Below are positions 37,292 through 47,850 of a stretch of 64,000 nt of DNA, piece after piece. The translations under genes were made by a program, and so were the position numbers. The notes under the pieces are model-generated. The model did no database searches. It worked only from the letters and a program-made list of their open reading frames with translations, and was not told the DNA's origin. Numbering within the stretch: position 1 is the stretch's first letter; each line of letters begins with the position of its first letter. This DNA is from Erythrobacter sp. (GTDB taxonomy: Bacteria; Pseudomonadota; Alphaproteobacteria; Sphingomonadales; Sphingomonadaceae): the NCBI GenBank assembly GCA_029937545.1, contig JAPYPR010000004.1:1-64000 (forward strand). Direction: 5' to 3'.

Positions 37292-37319
37292 AGCCCCCTG
37301 AACAACAGGGAGCATCGAC

Positions 37320-38132
37320 GTGGTCGACAAGTCAGAAAAATTCAATTGGTTGGTGCGCGTAGGCTATTTCAGCCGCGCGATCCTCTATTTCGTCCTTGGC
37401 CTGATCGCGCTGACCAGCGCCCAAAAAATCGCCGAGGGTACCGACGGTACATTCCGCGCGATCCAGGAATTCCCGCTCGGCACTGCGATCCTGTGGATCA
37501 TGGTCGTCGGCCTGATCGCCTACGCGCTGTTCCGTTTCTGCTCCTTGTTCTTCGATATCGAGAACAACGGCTCCGACGCCAACGGGTGGGGCAAGCGCAT
37601 CGGCCATGCCGGTAGCGGCGTCGCACACCTTGCACTCGCATACTCGGCTTATAAGTTCGCCACCAGCGATACGGGCGGTTCGTCCGGAAGTGGCGGTGGC
37701 GGCGCGCAAGAAGCGGCTTCCGGCGTCCTCGGCTTCGAATTTGGCGGCATCGTGCTCGGCCTGCTCGGCATCGCGCTGTTCGTCGCAGCGTTCCACCAGG
37801 CGAAAAAGGGCATCACCGGCAGCTTCATGCACCGCATCAGCGCACAGGCTCCCGATTTCACCCGCTGGCTCGGCGGAGCGGGCTTCCTCGCCCGCACCGT
37901 AGTCTACACCGTGATCGGCTGGTCGCTGTTCCAGGCAGGCTTCATGTCGGGTGGCGCGGACCAGATCAAGACGCTGGGCGACGCGGTTGCCAGCTTGGCG
38001 GGTGACGGGTTCGTCTTCACGCTGACCGCGATCGGCCTGCTGCTCTTCGGTCTCTTCAGCCTCGTGCTTGCGCGCTATCGGATCATTCCCGATCTCGACT
38101 CCGATGCCGGCGTGCCGAAGTTCCGCGCCTGA
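37320..38132 (+). CDS. DUF1206 membrane protein
   Basis: A 270-residue integral membrane protein made of three repeated two-helix DUF1206 units, the clearest starting WLVRVGYFSRAILYFVLGLI, VAHLALAYSAYKFAT and LARTVVYTVIGWSLFQAG. A Gly/Ser linker lies near residue 120. Function unknown. GTG 37320 follows GGGAG. The EcfG-type promoter upstream indicates induction in stationary phase or general stress, agreeing with similar control of the ElaB/YqjD-like cluster at 52 kb. The next gene has its own operator. Confidence 0.88.
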   Translation: MVDKSEKFNWLVRVGYFSRAILYFVLGLIALTSAQKIAEGTDGTFRAIQEFPLGTAILWIMVVGLIAYALFRFCSLFFDIENNGSDANGWGKRIGHAGSGVAHLALAYSAYKFATSDTGGSSGSGGGGAQEAASGVLGFEFGGIVLGLLGIALFVAAFHQAKKGITGSFMHRISAQAPDFTRWLGGAGFLARTVVYTVIGWSLFQAGFMSGGADQIKTLGDAVASLAGDGFVFTLTAIGLLLFGLFSLVLARYRIIPDLDSDAGVPKFRA

Positions 38133-38140
38133 GTTGAAAG

Positions 38141-38157
38141 ATACCCCTTGGGGGTAT
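38141..38157. promoter_or_regulatory. CsoR/CstR-like operator
   Basis: ATACCCC-TTG-GGGGTAT, perfect seven-base arms ending 12 bases before the start codon of the glutaredoxin-MauE gene. This G/C-tract palindrome with flanking TA is the hallmark of operators for the CsoR/RcnR/CstR family, which sense copper, nickel, formaldehyde or persulfide. No such regulator is in the window. Confidence 0.6.
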
Positions 38158-38168
38158 ATGTCTAGAGG

Positions 38169-38909
38169 ATGACCAAGACCGCGAAACTCTACCGCATGGT
38201 GATGGACGAGCATGTCTGTCCCTATGGCACCAAGTCGAAATGGCTGCTGGAACGAGAGGGTTTCGCGGTCGAGGATCATCACCTTACCACACGCGAGGAA
38301 ACCGACGCGTTCAAAGAGGAATACGGCGTCCAGACGACGCCGCAGACCATCATCGATGGCGAGCGGCTCGGGGGCTATACCGACCTCCGCAAGCATTTCG
38401 GCTATGACAGGAAGGACGAGAGCGGGAAAAGTTATACGCCCGTTCTCGCCGTCTTCGGGGTCGGCGCGGCCCTTGCGGTCGCGCTGAGCCTCTTTGTCTA
38501 CCAGGCGCCCCTCACCATCCGCACCGTCGAATGGTTCGTCGCCTTTTCGATGGCGATGCTGGCGATGCTCAAGCTGCAGGACGTCGAGCAGTTCTCTACC
38601 ATGTTCGTCGGCTACGACCTGCTTGGCCAGCGCTGGGTGCCCTATGCCTACGCCTACCCATTTCTCGAGGCGTCCGCGGCGGTTTTGATGGCCGGGCGCA
38701 TATTGCCATGGATTTCGATACCGGTGGCGCTGACAATCGGCACGATCGGCGCAGTCAGCGTTTTCTACGCGGTTTATATCCAGAAGCGCGACATCAAATG
38801 CGCCTGCGTGGGCGGATCGGGCAATGTCCCGCTCGGCTTCATTTCGCTCAGCGAGAACCTCGCCATGATCGGCATGGGGGTTTGGATGTTGCTTCGCCCC
38901 GCGCTCTGA
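38169..38909 (+). CDS. glutaredoxin-MauE/DoxX-like membrane fusion
   Basis: A 246-residue fusion. Residues 1-80 are a glutaredoxin domain with active site CPYG (Cys17; no second Cys, so monothiol type) and the cis-Pro region QTTPQTIIDG. Residues about 95-246 form four membrane helices of the MauE/DoxX type with a C-terminal CACVGG pair near residue 218 that could take part in thiol exchange. It likely moves reducing equivalents to a membrane or periplasmic target. No Shine-Dalgarno is properly spaced before ATG 38169, so a leaderless transcript is possible. The palindrome just upstream suggests control by a thiol or metal sensor. Confidence 0.85.
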   Translation: MTKTAKLYRMVMDEHVCPYGTKSKWLLEREGFAVEDHHLTTREETDAFKEEYGVQTTPQTIIDGERLGGYTDLRKHFGYDRKDESGKSYTPVLAVFGVGAALAVALSLFVYQAPLTIRTVEWFVAFSMAMLAMLKLQDVEQFSTMFVGYDLLGQRWVPYAYAYPFLEASAAVLMAGRILPWISIPVALTIGTIGAVSVFYAVYIQKRDIKCACVGGSGNVPLGFISLSENLAMIGMGVWMLLRPAL

Positions 38910-38923
38910 TCCATCTACACGGG

Positions 38924-39388
38924 ATGATCTATTTCGAAGATATCGAAGTCGGCAGCCGCCAGTCTTTCGGCCGGTACGAAGTCACCCGCGAAGAGGTGCT
39001 GGAATTCGCCGGCAAATACGACCCGCAGCCCTTCCACCTCGACGAGGAAGTTGCAGCGCAAACCCATTTCGGGCGTATTTCGGCGAGTGGCTGGCATACC
39101 TGCGCCATGACCATGGCCATAATGGTCAAGAACATGACCGCCAACAAGCAGGCCGGGCTCGGCTCACCCGGTGTCGATCAGCTCCGCTGGAAAAAGCCCG
39201 TCTATCCCGGCGATACTCTTCGCTGCGAAAGCGAGATACTCGAAAAGCGCCGGAGCAAATCGCGCCGTGAAATGGGTATCTTCAAGAGCCGGACGACGAC
39301 CTTCAACCAGCATGACGAACCTGTGCTCGAAATGATCAGCAACGGTCTCATCCGGGTGCGCGACGAAGACGCGCCGATCGAGGACTAG
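38924..39388 (+). CDS. MaoC family dehydratase
   Basis: A 154-residue hot-dog-fold protein of the MaoC/R-hydratase type: YFEDIEVGSRQSFGRYEVTR, then FAGKYDPQPFHLDEE with the hydratase Asp/His pair, and GWHTCAM. Such proteins hydrate enoyl-CoA or act as single-domain homologues with unknown acyl substrates. Start ATG 38924 lies 15 bases after the glutaredoxin-MauE stop, so it may share that operon. It ends one base from the convergent lipoprotein gene. Confidence 0.87.
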   Translation: MIYFEDIEVGSRQSFGRYEVTREEVLEFAGKYDPQPFHLDEEVAAQTHFGRISASGWHTCAMTMAIMVKNMTANKQAGLGSPGVDQLRWKKPVYPGDTLRCESEILEKRRSKSRREMGIFKSRTTTFNQHDEPVLEMISNGLIRVRDEDAPIED

Positions 39389-39389
39389 T

Positions 39390-39875
39390 TCATGCGCCGC
39401 ACTGCACGATGCCGGTGGATTGGTAGACTACGCCGCCATACTGGTCTTCGACCGTAAGTTCCCCGGAGTAGTCGCTGGTTTCCATCCCGCTTGGCGCCTC
39501 GCTGGCATCGTCGACTTCGAGCGAGAAGGAATAGGCTTTCCCGTCATATCTCGAGCGGGCGAGATAGGGCAATTCCCTGCTTCCCGAGTCTGCCGCGAAC
39601 GTCAGTATCTCGCCCTTCCGCTTGAGATAGCCTTCTTCCGCCATCGCGATTGCCACGGCACCCATTCCGCCGCCGTCGGGAGCGAAGTTGCATCCAGCGC
39701 CATAGAGGTCATTCGCTTCGATATCGGGATAACCGATTGTCTCCAGCACCAGCGTTTCCGGTGCCGGTGTCCGGTTTGCCTCAACCTCGGCAACGGCTGC
39801 CCGGCGTTCCTCCTCGCTCGGCTCGCCCGAACAGGCTGCCAAAGCCAGCACGGCCAGGGAAATTGCAATCCGCAT
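39390..39875 (-). CDS. hypothetical lipoprotein
   Basis: A 161-residue lipoprotein with signal peptide MRIAISLAVLALAAC (lipobox LAAC), an acidic linker (GEPSEEERR..) and a beta-rich domain with cysteines in GAGCNFAPDGGG and IVQCGA that may form a disulfide. No family was recognised. ATG 39875 overlaps the mutL stop by one base (TGATG), so it is translated as the second gene of a mutL operon. A link to mismatch repair is not suggested by the sequence. Confidence 0.65.
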   Translation of the reverse strand: MRIAISLAVLALAACSGEPSEEERRAAVAEVEANRTPAPETLVLETIGYPDIEANDLYGAGCNFAPDGGGMGAVAIAMAEEGYLKRKGEILTFAADSGSRELPYLARSRYDGKAYSFSLEVDDASEAPSGMETSDYSGELTVEDQYGGVVYQSTGIVQCGA

Positions 39876-41680
39876 CAATGCCTCCCGAAGAGTTTCTCGA
39901 CGTCATCCATCGACAGTTTCACCCATGTCGGCCGCCCGTGGTTGCACTGTCCTGAACGGGGAGTGCGCTCCATTTCGCGCAGCAGCGCGTTCATCTCGTC
40001 GACCCGCAATGTGCGCCCCGCCCTCACCGAGCCATAACAAGCCATCGTCGCGAGGACGAGATCGAGCTTCTCGCCGAGCAGTAGCGCTTCCCCGTTGAGT
40101 GCCAGATCGTCGTCGATATCGCGCAGCAGTTTCTCCGGATCGGTCCGGGCGATGGCATGCGGCATGGAGCGCACCAGCATTGCGGACGGCCCGAAACGCT
40201 CTATGCCGAGGCCGAGTTCGGCGAGCTTCGGCGCGGCGCCTTCGAGCCGGTCGCAGGCGGTTTCTTCCAGCTCGACCACTTCGGGAATGAGCAGCGCCTG
40301 CTCGCGTTTCACTGCGTCCTCCGCGCCCGCAGCGCGCAGCCGCTCCAGCACGAGGCGTTCGTGTGCCGCATGCTGGTCGACCAGCACGAGCCCGTCCTGT
40401 GCCTCGGCGACGATATAGGTGTTGGCCACCTGTCCCCGGGCGATGCCGAGCGGATAGTCCCTGTCCTCCTCCGCGACCGGCTGCGCCTCTTCCGCCCGGC
40501 CCCGCGGTGCAGCCATCACATCGGTTTCCATGCCTCGCCAAGCGGCATCTGGCTCCGAAACGTGCGAGGGCGATGGGCCGGTCCAGTCGCGGCCCGAAAA
40601 GATCGAGCGAAGTGCGGGCGATGGCTCTTCGCGCGCGGGTTCGGCCTGCCAGCGTCCCATGGCCGTGGCATCGGGGCTTTGCGCGCTGCGCTTGTCGCCG
40701 GTCGCAAGTGCCTGTCGCAAGCCCGACACGATGAAGCCGCGCACACCCTGCGCATCGCGGAAACGGACCTCGGTCTTGGCCGGGTGGACGTTCACGTCGA
40801 CATCCTCGGCCGGAACGTCGAGGAACAGCGCAAGCACGGCGTGGCGGTCGCGCGCGAGCATATCGGCATAGGCCCCCCGTACCGCGCCGGTCAGCAGCCG
40901 ATCCTTCACGGGACGGCCGTTGACGAACAGGTACTGGTGATCGGCGACACCGCGATTGTAGGTCGGCAGGCCTGCAACGCCGGTCAGCCGCATTGCGCCC
41001 CGCTCCATATCGAGCAGCACGCCATTGTCCTTCAATTCGCGCGCGACGATCTGGGCGACCCGGTCCTGCGGCGTTTCTCCGCCCTGCAGTGCAAGGATAC
41101 GGCGGTCGCCATGATCGAGGGTGAAGGCAATGTCCGGGCGCGCCATCGCCAATCGCTGCACCACATCCTTGCACGCGGCGTATTCGCTGCGGGGGGTCCG
41201 CAGGAACTTGCGCCGCGCAGGGACCTTGCCGAACAGGTTCTCGACCCGAACGCGGGTGCCGGGCGGAAGCGCCGCGGGCCCCTCGGCCGTCGTCTCGCCA
41301 TGGTCGACGACCCTCTTCCAGCCAGATTCCGCACCCTGCGGCCGACTTTCCAGCGTGAAGCGTGCGACACTGGCGATGCTGGGCAAAGCTTCGCCGCGGA
41401 ACCCCAATGTCATCACCTGCTCGATCGCCTCGTCAGGCAGCTTCGACGTCGCGTGCCGTTCCAGCGCGAGGCTCATCTCGTCCGCCGACATGCCGCAGCC
41501 ATCGTCGGTGACCTCGAGGCTCGCCAGCCCGCCTTCGACCAGTTTCACCGCAATCCGGCTTGCACCGGAATCGATCGCATTCTCGACCAGTTCCTTGAGC
41601 GCGGAGGACGGCCGCTCCACCACTTCGCCCGCAGCGATGCGATTGACCAGAGCGTCGGGAAGGCGGCGTATTTGCGGCAT
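39875..41680 (-). CDS. mutL: DNA mismatch repair protein MutL
   Basis: A 601-residue mismatch-repair ATPase. N-terminal GHKL motifs are ELVENAIDSGA, DDGCGM and GFRGEALPSI. The C-terminal half contains DQHAAHERLVLE near residue 433, an exact DQHA-x2-E-x4-E endonuclease motif, so this MutL should nick DNA itself; that agrees with the absence of MutH in alphaproteobacteria. The start is ATG 41680 (MPQIRRLPDALVNRIAAGE); a long upstream open frame belongs to the strand opposite mreB. It diverges from mreB, 192 bases away, and shares an operon with a lipoprotein gene. Confidence 0.96.
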   Translation of the reverse strand: MPQIRRLPDALVNRIAAGEVVERPSSALKELVENAIDSGASRIAVKLVEGGLASLEVTDDGCGMSADEMSLALERHATSKLPDEAIEQVMTLGFRGEALPSIASVARFTLESRPQGAESGWKRVVDHGETTAEGPAALPPGTRVRVENLFGKVPARRKFLRTPRSEYAACKDVVQRLAMARPDIAFTLDHGDRRILALQGGETPQDRVAQIVARELKDNGVLLDMERGAMRLTGVAGLPTYNRGVADHQYLFVNGRPVKDRLLTGAVRGAYADMLARDRHAVLALFLDVPAEDVDVNVHPAKTEVRFRDAQGVRGFIVSGLRQALATGDKRSAQSPDATAMGRWQAEPAREEPSPALRSIFSGRDWTGPSPSHVSEPDAAWRGMETDVMAAPRGRAEEAQPVAEEDRDYPLGIARGQVANTYIVAEAQDGLVLVDQHAAHERLVLERLRAAGAEDAVKREQALLIPEVVELEETACDRLEGAAPKLAELGLGIERFGPSAMLVRSMPHAIARTDPEKLLRDIDDDLALNGEALLLGEKLDLVLATMACYGSVRAGRTLRVDEMNALLREMERTPRSGQCNHGRPTWVKLSMDDVEKLFGRH

Positions 41681-41725
41681 TTGCGAATTGTAGCGATGAA
41701 CGGGCGCGAATCCGAGATCGAGTGA

Positions 41726-42916
<1,191 letters not shown>

Positions 42917-42927
42917 GGGGACTGCAT

Positions 42928-43818
42928 ATGGCGCCGACAGGCCAGCGGCGCTCGGGCTATTCGCGAAGGGCGCAGTACAATCTCTTCACCGGCTATATCA
43001 TCGCCGGGATCGGTGCCCTGATCGGTGCCGTGCTGCTGCTGCTGTCCTTCTTCCAGCCCCACCTGTTCGGCGGACTACGAGGCGCGGCGACCGATGGCGT
43101 CTCTCCGGCGACCGAGACTTCCGCCACGGTGCGCACGGGCAGCAAGAGCATTTGGGATTCGATCAGCGGATACTACCGCGCGGGGTCCAAGAATGCCGAG
43201 CTCAAGCGCGAAATGGAAATTGCCCGTATCCGCCTGGCCGAAGCGCAAGCGGTCGAACAGGAAAACCTTCGCTTGAAGGCTCTGCTGGGGCTGCGGGAAG
43301 AAGACGTCGAGCCCGTCGCCGTGACGCGGCTGGTCGGCTCGACGGCTTCGAGCACCCGGCGCTTCGCCTATGTCGGTGCAGGCAGCGACCAAGGGGTCGA
43401 GGTCGGAATGCCGATCCGCTCGCCGCGCGGCGTCGTCGGGCGCGTGCTTGAGACCGGCAGCGAGAGCGCCCGCATCCTGCTGCTGACCGATACCGAAAGC
43501 GTCCTGCCTGTCCGCCGCGCGCGCGATGAGGTCGTGGCTTTTGCCGAGGGTCGCGGTGATGGACTGCTGCGCATCCGGCTGATCAACCTTGGCATCAACC
43601 CGCTCGAAAAAGGCGACTTGTTCGTGACGAGCGGCGCAGGCGGATATTATCGCCCGGGTGCTGCCGTCGCGATCCTCGTGGAGAAGACCGACGACGGAGG
43701 TCTCGCCCGCATGGTCAGCGATCCGGCGGCGACCGACTTCGTCTCCATCGATCCGATATTCGAGCCGGAAGCTGCTCTGGCAGTCGACACGCCGACCGAG
43801 ACGGAGCTGTCCGACTAA
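42928..43818 (+). CDS. mreC: rod shape-determining protein MreC
   Basis: A 296-residue bitopic membrane protein. One membrane helix (about residues 20-45) is followed by a periplasmic coiled coil (about 75-115, KNAELKREMEIARIRLAEAQ) and the beta-barrel MreC domain with SPRGVVGRVLETGSES. It links MreB and PBP2 in the elongation machinery. It starts 11 bases after mreB and its stop overlaps the mreD start (TAATG). Length and layout are normal for the family. Confidence 0.95.
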   Translation: MAPTGQRRSGYSRRAQYNLFTGYIIAGIGALIGAVLLLLSFFQPHLFGGLRGAATDGVSPATETSATVRTGSKSIWDSISGYYRAGSKNAELKREMEIARIRLAEAQAVEQENLRLKALLGLREEDVEPVAVTRLVGSTASSTRRFAYVGAGSDQGVEVGMPIRSPRGVVGRVLETGSESARILLLTDTESVLPVRRARDEVVAFAEGRGDGLLRIRLINLGINPLEKGDLFVTSGAGGYYRPGAAVAILVEKTDDGGLARMVSDPAATDFVSIDPIFEPEAALAVDTPTETELSD

Positions 43819-44369
43819 TGGAGCGGATCGACCCGCGTGCGCGCAGCGACGCCTACGGCAACCGCATCAATCGCTCGCATTCGACGTTTCTCGCGACGGT
43901 CGTGCCGTGGGGATCGATCCTCCTCGCCTCGATCCTGCCGCTGTTCCCGATAGCATCCGCGCTGCCGCTCCTGCCACCGCTCGGCTTTCTCCTTCTGCTG
44001 GGGTGGCGGCTCGTCCGCCCTGGCCTTCTGCCGGTGTGGGCCGGCATTCCGCTCGGCCTGTTCGACGATCTTTTCAGCGGCCAGCCCTTCGGCTTCGCCA
44101 TCATGACCTGGTCGCTCGCCCTGATCGGGATCGAGATCCTCGAAGGTAGGTTGCCGTGGCGCGCCTTCTGGCAGGACTGGTTCACCGCTGGTATAGTCGT
44201 CGGCGTGTATCTGATTGTTGGCTGGCTGCTATCCGGCGCCACACCCAACATTCATTCGCTTATCGCTCTCGTGCCGCAACTCGTGCTTTCCATCCTGCTC
44301 TTCCCCATCCTCTCCCGCATCATCGCGCGGCTCGATCGTTTCCGGCTGCATCGCTGGAGGACGATCTGA
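43818..44369 (+). CDS. mreD: rod shape-determining protein MreD
   Basis: A 183-residue integral membrane protein with about five helices, fitting MreD: LLLLGWRLVRPGLLPVWAGI and the conserved LFDDLFSGQPFGFAIMTWSL. It works with MreC in positioning wall synthesis. Both junctions are one-base overlaps (TAATG with mreC, TGATG with mrdA), consistent with tight coupling and equal expression. Confidence 0.9.
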   Translation: MERIDPRARSDAYGNRINRSHSTFLATVVPWGSILLASILPLFPIASALPLLPPLGFLLLLGWRLVRPGLLPVWAGIPLGLFDDLFSGQPFGFAIMTWSLALIGIEILEGRLPWRAFWQDWFTAGIVVGVYLIVGWLLSGATPNIHSLIALVPQLVLSILLFPILSRIIARLDRFRLHRWRTI

Positions 44370-46486
44370 TGGGACTGCGGAACCGTAACAAGCGGCGCGA
44401 TATCGTCAGCCAGACCACGCTGGACAATGCTTTCGACCGCCGCACTTTCACCATCGGCACGGCGATGGGCGGGCTCGGCGTCCTGCTCGCTGCACGCATG
44501 GGCTATATCGCCATTGCCGAGAACGAGAAATACGAACTCGAAAGCGAGAGCAATCGCGTCAATCTGTCACTGATCCCGCCGCGGCGGGGCTGGCTGCTCG
44601 ATCGCAACGGTGCGCCGCTGGCCTCCAACCGCGCCGACTTCCGCGTCGACATTATCCCGGAGCGCACGCGCGATCCGGACCGGACGGTTGCGGTCCTCAC
44701 CGACATACTCGAGCTCGACGAGAACCAATCCGCCGACGTCCTCAAACGGATCGAGGACTCACCCGGTTTTCAGCCCGTCGAAGTCGCCTCCGGCCTCAAA
44801 TACGATCAGTTCGCCGCAGTCAGCGTGCGCTTGCCCGACCTTCCCGGTGTCGTGCCGCAGCGCGGCTTCTCGCGCTTCTACCCGACCGGTCCATCGGTCG
44901 GGCACCTGATCGGCTATGTCGGGCCCGCCAATGCCGAGGAGTACGAAGAGCAGGACCGCAACCCGCTGCTGATTACGCCTGGCTACAAGATCGGTAAGGA
45001 CGCGCTGGAACAGCAGTTCGAGCTGGATCTGCGCGGCGTCCCCGGAGCGCGGCGGGTCGAGGTTACGGCATCGGGCCGTATCGTTCGCGACCTGGAAACG
45101 CGCGAGGATATTCAAGGCGATCCTGTTCGCCTGACCATCGATGGTCCGCTGCAGGATTACGCCGCGCGGCGCATCGGCCTCGAAAGCGGGTCCTGCGTGG
45201 TCATGGACTGCGAGACCGGCGACGTGCTGTGCATGTCCTCCATGCCGAGCTTCGATCCGAACAGCTTCTCGCAAGGGATCGGCCGCGTGGAATATGCCAT
45301 GCTGCGTGAGGACGAGCGCGTGCCGCTGCGCAACAAGGTGCTGAAGGGGCTTTACCCGCCCGGTTCGACAGTCAAGCCGATGCATTGCATGGCCTTCCTC
45401 GATGCAGGCGTGAAGCCGGAAGAAACCATTATCTGTGGCGGCGGCCGGCGCATCGGCAACCGCTTCTTCAATTGCTGGAGCAATCACGGTTCGGTCGACA
45501 TGGCCAAAGCCATCTACCAGAGCTGCGACAGCTATTTCTACCACTTCGCCCAGCAGGTCGGTTTCGACCATGTGGCGAAATGGGCGCACAAGATGGGTTT
45601 AGGCGAGGAATTTCCCCTGCCCGTAACCAGCCAGTTCTACGGCACCGTGCCCGACCCGGCGTGGAAGAAGAAGAAGTTCGATCAGGATTGGCAGCCGTAC
45701 GATACAGTCAACTCGTCCATCGGCCAGGGCTACTATCTGACCAACCCTCTGCAGCTCGCCGTCATGAGCGCGCGCCTCGCCACCGGCAACAGGGTCATGC
45801 CGCGCCTGCGCCTGACCGATGAAAAACCGAAGTTCGAGCATTTCGACTTCAGCCCCGAAGAGATCGGATACGTCCGCCAGGCGATGAGCGACACGGTCAA
45901 CGGACCCGGGACGGCAGGCCGCGCCCGCCTGCCGTTCGACGACATTCTCATGGCCGGGAAAACCGGTACGGCGCAGGTGGTTTCGCTGAGCATTTCGGAC
46001 GGCAAGACCGGTCCTTGGAAATATCGCGATCACGGCCTGTTCGTGTTCTTCGCACCCTTCGACAAGCCGAAATACGCCGGCGCCGTGGTAATCGAACACG
46101 GCGGCGGATCGGGCTCGGCTTACCCCATTGCGCGGGACGTCATGACCTTCATGTTCGATCCGGCGAAGGGCATGGAGGCCCTGCGCCCGCTCGAGGAGCA
46201 ATGGGGCGGAACGGCACAACAGCGCCTCAATCAAAAATATCGCGCCTACGCGGCGGCCGCCGGCGAAGCGGTTCCGCCGGTGCCCGAGCGCGACGAGGAT
46301 ATCTTCGACCAGGTAGAGGCCGAAGCGCGCGTGGCTGCTCGGCAACCCGAAGCGATTGCCGAGGATGCCAGCCCGTCCCGCGTCGATACCCGCTCCGCCG
46401 AAGAGGTCTCCGAAGACACCAACTCGGCGAGGCCGACTTCGTCCGGATCGACCACGCAGGCCACCTCGGCGGACGATCCGGAGTGA
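44369..46486 (+). CDS. mrdA: penicillin-binding protein 2
   Basis: A 705-residue elongation-specific transpeptidase. A membrane helix near residues 28-50 is followed by the dimerisation domain and the penicillin-binding domain: nucleophile motif STVK (Ser about 333) and KTGTAQ (about 530). Length exceeds the usual 620-650 because of an acidic, Pro/Ala/Ser-rich tail of about 80 residues at the C-terminus. The correct start is ATG 44369, overlapping mreD; the open frame extending upstream is inside mreD. Partner of RodA, with which it overlaps by GTGA. Confidence 0.95.
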   Translation: MGLRNRNKRRDIVSQTTLDNAFDRRTFTIGTAMGGLGVLLAARMGYIAIAENEKYELESESNRVNLSLIPPRRGWLLDRNGAPLASNRADFRVDIIPERTRDPDRTVAVLTDILELDENQSADVLKRIEDSPGFQPVEVASGLKYDQFAAVSVRLPDLPGVVPQRGFSRFYPTGPSVGHLIGYVGPANAEEYEEQDRNPLLITPGYKIGKDALEQQFELDLRGVPGARRVEVTASGRIVRDLETREDIQGDPVRLTIDGPLQDYAARRIGLESGSCVVMDCETGDVLCMSSMPSFDPNSFSQGIGRVEYAMLREDERVPLRNKVLKGLYPPGSTVKPMHCMAFLDAGVKPEETIICGGGRRIGNRFFNCWSNHGSVDMAKAIYQSCDSYFYHFAQQVGFDHVAKWAHKMGLGEEFPLPVTSQFYGTVPDPAWKKKKFDQDWQPYDTVNSSIGQGYYLTNPLQLAVMSARLATGNRVMPRLRLTDEKPKFEHFDFSPEEIGYVRQAMSDTVNGPGTAGRARLPFDDILMAGKTGTAQVVSLSISDGKTGPWKYRDHGLFVFFAPFDKPKYAGAVVIEHGGGSGSAYPIARDVMTFMFDPAKGMEALRPLEEQWGGTAQQRLNQKYRAYAAAAGEAVPPVPERDEDIFDQVEAEARVAARQPEAIAEDASPSRVDTRSAEEVSEDTNSARPTSSGSTTQATSADDPE

Positions 46487-47601
46487 GCCGAATTGTCCCC
46501 GATCCGATAGCCCGACAGCCATGGCGGATGCTGTTTCCGCTGTTCGTCCTGATCGGATTCGGTGCGCTCGTGCTGTTTTCGGCGGCGGGAGGGTCTTGGG
46601 ACCCCTATGCCTCCTCGCATGTGATCCGCTTCCTCGTATTCCTGCCGATGGCTTTCGTCATCAGCATGTTCAGCCGGGAGCTGGCGCAGTTCTTTGCCTT
46701 CCCCATCTACATCGTGATCATCGTCATGCTGATGGCGGTGGAGGCGATCGGCTTCGTGGGCGGGGGCAGCCAGCGCTGGCTCGATCTCGGCTTCATACAA
46801 TTACAGCCGTCGGAGCTGATGAAACCGGGGCTGGTCCTCGTCCTTGCGCGGTTTTACGCCAACCTGCCCATCGGCTTGATTCCGACCTGGCGATCGGTGG
46901 TGCCTGCCGCAGCCTTGATCGGCACTCCGGTGGCGCTGGTCCTGCTGCAACCGGATCTCGGCACCTCGTTGGCGCTGGCCTTCGGCGGCGCAGTCGTCAT
47001 GTTCGTTGCGGGCCTGCCGTTACGCTGGTTTCTCGCTGCTGGAGCGGCGGCGGCCGTGCTAGCGCCGATCGCCTTCTTCTTCGGCCTTCAACCCTACCAG
47101 CAGCGCCGCGTTTTTACCTTCCTCGATCCGGAAAGCGATCCGCTGGGCGATGGTTACCACATCACCCAGTCCAAAATCGCGATTGGATCGGGCGGGCTGA
47201 GCGGCAAGGGCTTCAACGAAGGCTCGCAGAGCCACCTCAACTACCTGCCCGAACCACAGACCGACTTCATCTTTTCGACCATGGCGGAAGAATGGGGGTT
47301 CATCGGCGGTCTCGTCGTGATCGGCGCTTTCGCCATGATTTTGGGTTGGGGCCTGAAGACAGCGCGCGAAAGCCAGGACCGGTTCGCCAAGCTGCTGGCC
47401 ACCGGCATGACGGCGACGATCTTCTTCTACGTCGCGATCAACCTCATGATGGTGATGGGTCTAGCGCCCGTTGTGGGTATCCCCCTGCCCTTCATGAGCC
47501 ATGGCGGCAGCTCGATGATGACGAATATGATATGCATCGGATCGCTGATGATGGTCGCCCGCTGGAACCGCCGTGCCCCGCGCACCGGCCTGATCTCCTG
47601 A
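46483..47601 (+). CDS. rodA: SEDS peptidoglycan glycosyltransferase RodA
   Basis: A 372-residue SEDS polymerase with ten membrane helices. Signature blocks are SRWLDLGFIQLQPSELMKP-like (here GSQRWLDLGFIQLQPSEL), LLQPDLGTS, the large periplasmic loop, and LPFMSHGGSSMM. It polymerises lipid II glycan with PBP2 during elongation. GTG 46483 overlaps the mrdA stop (GTGA). It closes the mre operon; the tRNA-Lys gene begins 110 bases later and no clear terminator was found in that gap. Confidence 0.96.
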   Translation: MSRIVPDPIARQPWRMLFPLFVLIGFGALVLFSAAGGSWDPYASSHVIRFLVFLPMAFVISMFSRELAQFFAFPIYIVIIVMLMAVEAIGFVGGGSQRWLDLGFIQLQPSELMKPGLVLVLARFYANLPIGLIPTWRSVVPAAALIGTPVALVLLQPDLGTSLALAFGGAVVMFVAGLPLRWFLAAGAAAAVLAPIAFFFGLQPYQQRRVFTFLDPESDPLGDGYHITQSKIAIGSGGLSGKGFNEGSQSHLNYLPEPQTDFIFSTMAEEWGFIGGLVVIGAFAMILGWGLKTARESQDRFAKLLATGMTATIFFYVAINLMMVMGLAPVVGIPLPFMSHGGSSMMTNMICIGSLMMVARWNRRAPRTGLIS

Positions 47602-47711
47602 GCGCATCTGCGCCCGACGGAAAAACCCCTTTCAATCGCGAGCAAGCCAGCTATATGAGCGCCTCCCCGATTCGGGACGCCCATTCACGGGCGAGCGGCA
47701 AGCCGCAGTGT

Positions 47712-47787
<76 letters not shown>

Positions 47788-47850
47788 TTTCCTTCATTTC
47801 GTACCAGGTCATTTGCCCGACACAGGCGAAATGTGCCTCGGACACACATG

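Noticed and set aside
47601-47711. Promoter or terminator between rodA and tRNA-Lys
   Set aside because: TTTCAA and TATATG elements are only weakly placed and no hairpin with a T tract was convincing.
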